This document shows, in pieces, positions 5,154 through 10,012 of a DNA stretch of 10,012 nucleotides. Under the pieces are notes generated by a model. That model made no database searches, was not told the origin of the DNA, and worked only from the letters and a program-made list of their open reading frames with translations. The DNA comes from Spirochaetaceae bacterium (GTDB lineage Bacteria; Spirochaetota; Spirochaetia; Treponematales; Breznakiellaceae), in contig JAIRMP010000076.1 of the NCBI GenBank assembly GCA_031258615.1, positions 1 to 10,012 of the forward strand, in the 5' to 3' direction. Every line of letters begins with the position of its first letter. Position 1 is the stretch's first letter. A program made the position numbers and the translations under genes.

Positions 5154-6860
5154 ATGGGAGAATTTTTAAAAAAACTGTCGGAACAGTTCAGGATGCTGTG
5201 GGGGCGCTGGACGCTGATTCAGAAACTGATACTTGGCGGTATAGTGGCGGTGTCCGTCATCGCCATTGTGGTGATGGTGTCCGTTTCGTCCGGGCCGGGC
5301 ATGATTCCCGTGATAGACACGCCGGTTGTGAACGAGGAACAGCGGGCAGCGATCGTTACCCGCATAAACGCCGAGGGGGTGAAGACGCAGGTTTCCGCCT
5401 CCGGCGTTGTGTACGTGCAGGATGAGGCTACGGCGCGGCGCATGAGGACGATCCTGATCCGTGAAGACCTCGTGCCGCGGGGCACTGACCCCTGGGCGCT
5501 GTTCGACAGGGATCGCTGGACGATCACCGACTTTGAGCGCAACGTGAACCTGCGCCGCGCCATAACCACGATGGTTACCGATCACATACGCTCGCTTTCC
5601 GAGATCGACGACGCCAATGTCGTGATTGAGATGCCGGAACGCACCCTGTTCACCTCCGACCAGAATCCGGTAACGGCCAGCGTAATCATAATGCCCAGGC
5701 CGGGCAGCGATATTACTACGGACAGGAAAAAGATCGAGGGCATCCAGAAGCTGCTGATGTTCGCCGTCGAGGGTTTAAAGCCTGAAAACATCGTAATTAC
5801 CGATCAGAACGGCATTGTACTGAACGACTTTGCAGGCATGGCCGAGATAGACAGGCTTGCCCGCATAGAAAAGGAGATAAAAATCGTGCGCGATACGGAG
5901 GCAAAGTACCGCGCCGATATACTCCGGGCCTTGCAGGTAAACTTTTCCAGCGACCGCGTCCGCGATCTTAACATAAAAATCGACATGGATATGTCGAAAA
6001 AGGCTGTCGAGTCGCAGAAAATCACGCCAATCATCCTGAAAGAGCGGACGCCGGGTCTTTCGTACGACGATTCCGAGCGGACGCCCTCGCTCACGCTGTC
6101 CGAAACTACCTCGACAACGACATGGAAGGGCACGGGCTTCAACCCGGAAGGCCCGGCGGGGGTAGAGGGGCAGACCCCGCCCGCGTACCGCGATATGTCC
6201 AACCTGTACGGTGAGGTAACGCAGCAGACCCGCACCCACAATGAGGAGTTTAACCGCGAGGAGATAACGGAAGAGCGCAGCCCGACCATAGACCGGATAA
6301 GCGTTTCCGTGAACATAGACGGTACCTGGGCCCGCAAGCGTGACGAGAAGGGCAAGGTTGTCTACCTGCCGGACGGCAGGGTGGAACGTGAGTATACGCC
6401 CGTATCGCCTGAGGAGTTAGCCAAGACGCAGGCGCTTATCGAAGGGGCTGTTGGTTTTAACGCGGCGCGGGGCGATATTGTCCGTGTGCAGAACATCCAG
6501 ATCGACCGCAGCGCCCAGTTCGCGGCGGAGGATGCCGCCCTGATCAGGCAGCGTCAGATTCAGATGACCATTATAGCAAGCCTTATCGGACTGGCGCTTT
6601 TGATGATAGGCTTTGTACTGTTCCAGATCATCCGCAGGACGCAGGAGGCGGCGCGGCGGCGGCGTGAGGAGGAGCTTGCCCGTCAACACCAGCTTATGCG
6701 CGAGGAAGCCCTACTCCGCGCGGAAAGCGAGGGCCAGCAGGTGGCTATGTCGGTTGAGGAGCAGGCCCGCATGGAGCTTCAGGAGAAGGCGATCAACCTT
6801 GCCAAAGAACACCCGGCGGACGTGGCCCAGCTTATAAGAACCTGGATAATGGAGGATTAG
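5154..6860 (+). CDS. fliF: flagellar MS-ring protein FliF
   Basis: FliF (568 residues, normal length) builds the MS ring in the inner membrane, the first structure of the basal body. TM1 spans about residues 24-44 (LILGGIVAVSVIAIVVMV) and TM2 about 471-492 (IIASLIGLALLMIGFVLF). The periplasmic ring-building modules follow TM1, with the YscJ/FliF region about 48-225 (e.g. VIEMPERTLF, KIEGIQKLLMFAVEGLKPENI). A charged, helical cytoplasmic segment after TM2 (RRRREEELARQHQLMREE) leads to the FliG-binding tail, HPADVAQLIRTWIMED. ATG 5154 has GGGAGGGG at 5143-5150. A 79-base gap separates it from fliE, the largest inside the operon; fliG starts 6 bases after its stop. Confidence 0.96.
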   Translation: MGEFLKKLSEQFRMLWGRWTLIQKLILGGIVAVSVIAIVVMVSVSSGPGMIPVIDTPVVNEEQRAAIVTRINAEGVKTQVSASGVVYVQDEATARRMRTILIREDLVPRGTDPWALFDRDRWTITDFERNVNLRRAITTMVTDHIRSLSEIDDANVVIEMPERTLFTSDQNPVTASVIIMPRPGSDITTDRKKIEGIQKLLMFAVEGLKPENIVITDQNGIVLNDFAGMAEIDRLARIEKEIKIVRDTEAKYRADILRALQVNFSSDRVRDLNIKIDMDMSKKAVESQKITPIILKERTPGLSYDDSERTPSLTLSETTSTTTWKGTGFNPEGPAGVEGQTPPAYRDMSNLYGEVTQQTRTHNEEFNREEITEERSPTIDRISVSVNIDGTWARKRDEKGKVVYLPDGRVEREYTPVSPEELAKTQALIEGAVGFNAARGDIVRVQNIQIDRSAQFAAEDAALIRQRQIQMTIIASLIGLALLMIGFVLFQIIRRTQEAARRRREEELARQHQLMREEALLRAESEGQQVAMSVEEQARMELQEKAINLAKEHPADVAQLIRTWIMED

Positions 6861-6866
6861 CTGTAA

Positions 6867-7904
6867 ATGGCGGAAGAGTCGAGTTCAAAGAAGAAGAAAG
6901 ACATAAAGAACATGACCGGCAGGCAGAAGGCCGCGGTTTTTCTTGTCAGCATAGGTTCGGATATAAGCTCCGAGATTTTCAAGTATCTGCGTGAGGACGA
7001 GATAGAAACCCTCACGTTTGAGATCGCCCGGATGGAAATGATAGAGCCTGAGCAGAAGGACGCGATTCTGACAGAATTCCAGGAATTGATGATGGCCAAC
7101 CAGTTCATTTCGATTGGAGGCATCGACTATGCCCGTGAACTGCTGGAGAAATCGCTCGGCAGCCAGAAGGCCATAGACATCATAAACCGGCTTACTTCCA
7201 GCCTCCAGGTGCGCCCGTTCGACTTCATCCGCCGCACCGATCCGGCCCACCTCCTTAACTTTATCCAGCAGGAACTGCCGCAGACGATAGCGCTGATACT
7301 TGCCTACCTGGAACCGAACAAGGCCTCAATGATCCTACAGAATCTGCCGTCCGAGGCGCAGAGTGAGGTAGCCCGGCGCATCGCGATCATGGACAGGACG
7401 AGCCCGGAAGTCCTGCGTGAGGTGGAAAGGGTTCTGGAAAAGAAGCTTTCCACGCTGTCCAGCGAGGATTACACGGCGGCGGGCGGCGTAGGCAGCATAG
7501 TCGAGATTCTGAACCTTGTGGACCGTTCCTCCGAAAAGCAGATTGTCGAGGCGCTGGAAGAGGAGGACCCGGAGCTTGCCGAGGAGATCAAGAAGCGTAT
7601 GTTCGTGTTCGAGGATATTGTCATGCTTGACGACCGCTCCATCCAGAAGGTGCTGCGCGAGGTTGACCAGCAGGAGCTGTCCAAGGCGCTCAAGTCTGTT
7701 GACGCGGAGGTGCAGGATAAGATATACAAGAATATGAGTAAACGCGCCGCCCAGATGCTCAAAGAGGACATGGAGTTCATGGGGCCGGTGCGCCTTAAAG
7801 ATGTTGAGGAATCTCAGCAAAAGATTGTTTCCATTATCCGGCATCTTGAGGATACCGGCGAAATTGTTGTAGCCCGCGCGGGCGAAGACGAGCTTGTTGT
7901 GTAG
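6867..7904 (+). CDS. fliG: flagellar motor switch protein FliG
   Basis: FliG (345 residues) is the rotor protein that couples to stator units and links FliF to FliM/FliN. The N-terminal FliF-binding domain begins TGRQKAAVFLVSIG. The middle domain carries QQELPQTIALILAYL at about 134-148, where the family motif is EHPQ; here His is Leu (L137). The hinge region includes TAAGGVGSIVEILN (about 203-216). The C-terminal domain has the MFVFEDI loop (245-251) and torque helix residues R293, E300, D301 and R309 in SKRAAQMLKED...GPVR, matching E. coli R281, D288, D289 and R297. In treponemes with two FliG copies, the one in this operon is normally FliG2, the main rotor component. GGAGG at 6851-6855 lies in the fliF end, 11 bases before the ATG. 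Confidence 0.96.
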   Translation: MAEESSSKKKKDIKNMTGRQKAAVFLVSIGSDISSEIFKYLREDEIETLTFEIARMEMIEPEQKDAILTEFQELMMANQFISIGGIDYARELLEKSLGSQKAIDIINRLTSSLQVRPFDFIRRTDPAHLLNFIQQELPQTIALILAYLEPNKASMILQNLPSEAQSEVARRIAIMDRTSPEVLREVERVLEKKLSTLSSEDYTAAGGVGSIVEILNLVDRSSEKQIVEALEEEDPELAEEIKKRMFVFEDIVMLDDRSIQKVLREVDQQELSKALKSVDAEVQDKIYKNMSKRAAQMLKEDMEFMGPVRLKDVEESQQKIVSIIRHLEDTGEIVVARAGEDELVV

Positions 7905-7915
7905 GAGGCCGTGCC

Positions 7916-9067
7916 ATGCTAACTGTGGGTATTATAGGTGTAACCGGTTATGCCGGTTCTGAACTGTTTAGAATCCTGTCCAGACACCCCAAGGTGGGGG
8001 AACTGGTTGTTTCCTCGATCAGCCATAGTGGAAAGTTGCTGTCGAGTGTATATCCCAACTTTATTGGCGGCCCCAAGGTGAAGCTGGAAAACTCAACGTC
8101 GGTTGTGGCCGCTTCCGATGTGGTGTTTGCGGCGTTGCCGCACGGCGAAGGGGATGATATTGCCCCTACGTGTGTTATGATTGGCGTGCCGTACATAGAC
8201 TTGTCCGCGGACTTCCGTTTTGGCAAAGATCAGGAAACGTACAGCGCCTGGTACGACAGTGAGTGGTACAGCGACATGCACCGCAAATCTATTTACGGTC
8301 TGCCCGAGATGAATCGTCAAAAAATACAGGCGGCGGCAAAGAACTTTCGTGAAAATCACGAAGAATTGGACGACGAAAATGGCGTTGTAATAGGGAATCC
8401 CGGCTGCTATCCGACCGGGGCGGCGCTTGCCGCCTTCCCGGCGCTCTCACGCGGCGTATACGGCGGCGGCACGATAATTGTCGATTCCGTTTCCGGAATT
8501 ACAGGCGGCGGACGCAAGCCGGCGCGGGCATTCCACTTCCCGGAATGTTACGACTCGATGACGCCGTACAAGGTGGCCTCCCACCGCCATACGCCGGAAA
8601 TCAGCCGCGTTTTTTCGTTGATGGAAGGTATCCCGCCGTCCTCCCCACGCCCGCTGATCTTCACGCCGCACCTTGCCCCGATGAACCGGGGTATCCTCAG
8701 CACGGTCTACATCCCGCTGTCCGCCGAATGGAGATGCGGGCCGCCTAAGCCTTCAGCGCCGCGCCCGCCTTCGGACGCTGTTATCGAAAAGACTGCCCGT
8801 ATCCACGAGTTGTACAGGGACTTCTACCGGAATGAACGGTTTGTGCGCGTGCTTCCGCAGGGTATTCTCCCCTCGACAGGCCGCGTGCGCTCATCAAACT
8901 TTTGTGATATATCGGTGCATATAGACCATAACGGCCTGAACCTTATCGCTATAAGCGCGATAGACAACATGGTCAAAGGCGCCGCAGGGCAGGCCGTCCA
9001 AAACATGAACATCATCTTTGGTTACAAAGAATCTACCGGCCTGGACGCCCTCCCCGCCATGTTCTAG
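7916..9067 (+). CDS. argC: N-acetyl-gamma-glutamyl-phosphate reductase
   Basis: ArgC reduces N-acetyl-gamma-glutamyl phosphate to the semialdehyde with NADPH, the third step of arginine biosynthesis, in the cytoplasm. The N-terminal Rossmann motif is GIIGVTGYAGSELFRIL (residues 5-21). The catalytic cysteine is C164 in GNPGCYPTGAALA. The glycine loop SGITGGGRKP and the histidine block SHRHTPEI (222-229) are present, as is MNRGILSTVY. At 383 residues it is some 35 longer than usual. Two insertions account for most of this: about 143-156 before the active site (acidic, NHEELDDENG) and about 270-290 (proline-rich, PPKPSAPRPPS). AGGAGG at 7903-7908 overlaps the fliG stop and lies 7 bases from the ATG, suggesting co-transcription with the fla genes. 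Other arginine genes are not in view. Confidence 0.95.
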   Translation: MLTVGIIGVTGYAGSELFRILSRHPKVGELVVSSISHSGKLLSSVYPNFIGGPKVKLENSTSVVAASDVVFAALPHGEGDDIAPTCVMIGVPYIDLSADFRFGKDQETYSAWYDSEWYSDMHRKSIYGLPEMNRQKIQAAAKNFRENHEELDDENGVVIGNPGCYPTGAALAAFPALSRGVYGGGTIIVDSVSGITGGGRKPARAFHFPECYDSMTPYKVASHRHTPEISRVFSLMEGIPPSSPRPLIFTPHLAPMNRGILSTVYIPLSAEWRCGPPKPSAPRPPSDAVIEKTARIHELYRDFYRNERFVRVLPQGILPSTGRVRSSNFCDISVHIDHNGLNLIAISAIDNMVKGAAGQAVQNMNIIFGYKESTGLDALPAMF

Positions 9068-9085
9068 CAGGGCAGGGCAGGGCAG
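9068..9085. repeat. short GGCAG tandem repeat after argC
   Basis: CAG is followed by three copies of GGCAG (9071-9085), beginning directly after the argC stop. The next bases form a small palindrome, GCAGG ccag CCTGC (9082-9095). It looks like simple-sequence slippage at an intergenic edge. Confidence 0.6.
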
Positions 9086-9099
9086 GCCAGCCTGCACCG

Positions 9100-9290
9100 A
9101 ACGTACGCCAATGGCGGTGGAATCGTCCTTGCGAGCCGCTGAGCGTGAAAGATAGCGGGTTATACGCTTCGGCCTTGCGAGCGGTTTTACGATGAGGCTT
9201 TACGAGTAGGTAGGAGTTTGCGGAGAAGGCGCGCAACGGTGGTCCAGCCGCCGAAGGCGGCGTAGCGCGTAAACTGCCTGTTAGGCGACG
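9100..9290. repeat. extragenic palindromic repeat region
   Basis: This stretch is packed with inverted repeats: CGCCA-A-TGGCG (9106-9116), AGCG...CGCT around 9155-9168, and two direct copies of CCTTGCGAGC (9127-9136 and 9173-9182). It also holds a long imperfect hairpin at 9212-9279. The paired arms of that hairpin are AGGAGTTT/AAACTGCCT, CGCGC/GCGCG (9230-9234 with 9265-9269) and a perfect inner stem GCCGCC gaa GGCGGC (9247-9261). No protein frame is supportable. This is the look of a dispersed palindromic repeat family, of the kind common in repeat-rich genomes; copy number cannot be judged from one window. Confidence 0.55.
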
Positions 9291-9298
9291 TTTTTTTT
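9212..9298 (+). terminator. probable intrinsic terminator of the fla-argC operon
   Basis: A small stem, GCCT gtt AGGC (9276-9286), follows the larger imperfect hairpin and is itself followed by GACG and eight T residues (9291-9298). It is the only strong T tract after a hairpin downstream of argC on the + strand. The 4-bp stem alone would be weak; the longer hairpin could compete with or reinforce it. Confidence 0.45.
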
Positions 9299-9323
9299 GC
9301 TTCCAATTACGTTTTTTCCCCAT

Positions 9324-9346
9324 CCTACATATTTCCTTCACTAAGG
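9324..9346. repeat. left terminal inverted repeat of the IS1595-like element
   Basis: This 23-bp arm begins CCTACATATTTCCTT and ends CTAAGG. Its reverse complement matches 9737-9759 with one mismatch (C at 9340 against C at 9743). It begins 26 bases after the T tract of the argC terminator and 6 bases beyond the transposase stop. Confidence 0.8.
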
Positions 9347-9352
9347 CTGGTT

Positions 9353-9711
9353 TTATTTGAATAGCTCGTCCAACGTGGTGGGTGGGACTTTCATTGCATT
9401 TTAATCCTAATACTTGTTGCAGTCCTTGCGCACTTGCCCCATTCTTCTGTGTTGTTATCCACCATATTGCTGTAAACCATTCCCGTAACGGCTTTCTTGT
9501 GTCTTGGAATATAGCGCCAGCAATAACTGAGGTTTGATGTCCGCATTCTGCGCATTCATATAAAGTTCCACCTATAGTCCATGCCTTGGTATGCCCACAT
9601 TTGGGGCATATGAACCCATTTTGAAATCAGGCTGTATAGATAATCTCTACAGTCCTTTTCACTTGCGAACTGATGGGTAAACTCGTTAAATGTCATAGGA
9701 TATTCTATCAT
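9353..9711 (-). pseudogene. IS1595-family transposase remnant, frameshifted and internally deleted
   Basis: Read from ATG at 9711 (or 9696), the minus strand gives MTFNEFTHQFASEKDCRDYLYSL, the usual N-terminus of IS1595 transposases. A frameshift falls at 9621-9627, where 7 bases stand where a multiple of 3 is expected. In the new frame it continues as NGFICPKCGHTKAWTIGG, then YECAECGHQTSV, a four-cysteine zinc ribbon, and FTAIWWITTQKNGASAQGLQ up to LGLK near 9399. There the known protein should go on into the catalytic ISXO2-type domain, which is absent. A third frame then reads MKVPPTTLDELFK and stops at 9353-9355, plausibly the original C-terminus. So there are two lesions: a small indel and a large internal deletion. 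The protein cannot be active. Confidence 0.8.
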
Positions 9712-9736
9712 GACTACAGCATAAAACTCTATTAAA

Positions 9737-9759
9737 CCTTAGTCAAGGAAATATGTAGG
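9737..9759. repeat. right terminal inverted repeat of the IS1595-like element
   Basis: This arm begins CCTTAG and ends AAGGAAATATGTAGG, the inverted partner of 9324-9346. It lies 25 bases upstream of the first transposase ATG on the minus strand, the normal distance for an element's left end relative to its gene. Confidence 0.8.
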
Positions 9760-9832
9760 TTATGGTATTCCATCGTTTACTTTGTCTTTATAACAATTGC
9801 CGGGTCAGTTATATTTTTTGACCAATTCATAC

Positions 9833-9854
9833 TGCCCCGCATGGATGCGGGGCA
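9833..9854. repeat. perfect 10-bp GC-rich hairpin
   Basis: Arms TGCCCCGCAT (9833-9842) and ATGCGGGGCA (9845-9854) are perfect complements. A run of seven T residues occurs 19-25 bases further (9873-9879), too far for a standard intrinsic terminator. The hairpin stands in AT-rich DNA, which makes the GC-rich stem stand out. A terminator for minus-strand transcription is not supported, since no T tract follows on that side. Confidence 0.6.
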
Positions 9855-9904
9855 TAATTCATAAATTTCCGGTTTTTTTCAGGTAACGTTCCAGATGTAT
9901 GCGA

Positions 9905-9975
9905 CACCCCGTCATTGCAAGGAGCACAAGCCGCAAGCGGCTGGACAACCGCTCCGCGGTTGTCTTTACGCTTTT
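9905..9975. repeat. REP-like double hairpin with GTCATTGCAAGGAGC motif
   Basis: Two perfect hairpins stand one base apart: AGCCGC aa GCGGCT (9929-9942) and GACAACCGC tcc GCGGTTGTC (9944-9964). They are preceded by CCCGTCATTGCAAGGAGC (9908-9925), close to the GTCATTGCGAGGAGC core of dispersed palindromic repeats seen in several repeat-rich bacteria (recalled from memory). The region most likely belongs to such a family. The second hairpin is followed by TTTACGCTTTT, so it might also end transcription. Confidence 0.55.
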
Positions 9976-10012
9976 CATGGTCGTTTTTGTGTGCGGGTTG
10001 TCAGGTACTCAT

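Larger units (their letters stand above)
9324..9759 (-). mobile_element. internally deleted IS1595-family element (MITE-like derivative), 436 bp
   Basis: Two 23-bp inverted repeats, 9324-9346 and 9737-9759, match at 22 of 23 positions (outer end CCTACATATTTCCTT) and enclose a minus-strand remnant of an IS1595-type transposase. The remnant keeps the N-terminal zinc-ribbon part and apparently the last codons, but lacks the catalytic middle, so the element could only move with a transposase supplied elsewhere. IS1595 elements are usually about 0.7-1.1 kb, consistent with loss of several hundred bases. No 8-bp target duplication is seen next to the repeats (TTCCCCAT on the left, TTATGGTA on the right), so the true ends may differ slightly or the flanks have changed. 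Confidence 0.72.
9760..10012. other. non-coding right end of the window
   Basis: These 253 bases contain no supportable coding sequence on either strand. They hold a weak stem GGTCA/TGACC (9803-9823), the GC-rich hairpin at 9833-9854 and the REP-like double hairpin at 9929-9964. Beyond about 9975 I see nothing recognisable. Confidence 0.6.

Noticed and set aside
9265..9290. GTTAGGC near 9280 as part of an integron attC site
   Set aside because: No matching RYYYAAC partner lies at a proper distance upstream, and no integrase or cassette is seen.
9033..9341. 102-codon minus-strand open frame
   Set aside because: It begins inside the IS element's inverted repeat and runs through palindromes into antisense argC; composition and context do not support a protein.
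9859..9978. 39-codon minus-strand frame starting MKSVKTTAERL
   Set aside because: It is encoded by the REP-like palindromes; such repeats often give apparent short frames, and no Shine-Dalgarno is present.

Overview
The window looks like spirochaete chromosome, most likely a Treponema of the GC-rich, termite-gut type. The basis is the gene order flgB-flgC-fliE-fliF-fliG (the treponemal fla operon order), a lipoprotein with a relaxed spirochaete-style lipobox, and many extragenic palindromes and decayed insertion sequences. The genus is inferred from family knowledge; no database was searched.

Layout. Positions 1-150 hold the C-terminal end of a probable DDE transposase, followed by about 300 bases of AT-rich, palindrome-rich DNA. 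Positions 447-1178 encode a ComF-type zinc-ribbon phosphoribosyltransferase. Positions 1368-3545 encode a lipoprotein with a CsgG-like domain and seven C-terminal TPR units, encoded by an exact 102-bp tandem repeat. Just past its stop lies a degenerate second copy of the gene's own leader and start (3537-3617). Positions 3703-7904 carry five flagellar basal-body genes: proximal rod FlgB and FlgC, FliE, the MS-ring protein FliF and the switch protein FliG. Each has a recognisable Shine-Dalgarno and a short gap. argC (7916-9067) follows fliG by 11 bases and is probably co-transcribed. The last 945 bases have no intact gene. They hold a long palindromic stretch ending in an 8-T tract (probable terminator), a 436-bp internally deleted IS1595-type element with 23-bp inverted repeats, and a second cluster of strong hairpins.

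How the genes work together. FliF forms the MS ring, FliE joins the ring to the rod, FlgB and FlgC form the proximal rod, and FliG binds the FliF C-terminus to make the torque-generating face of the periplasmic flagellar motor. fliH, fliI and fliJ, which usually follow fliG in treponemes, are absent here and replaced by an arginine-biosynthesis gene.

The observations most worth checking are the 23S-rRNA-tail-like segment directly in front of flgB, which also contains a plausible sigma-28 promoter and the flgB Shine-Dalgarno; the partial duplication of the lipoprotein gene head; the IS1595 deletion derivative; and the altered EHPQ motif of FliG. I do not see a clearly new multi-gene system.
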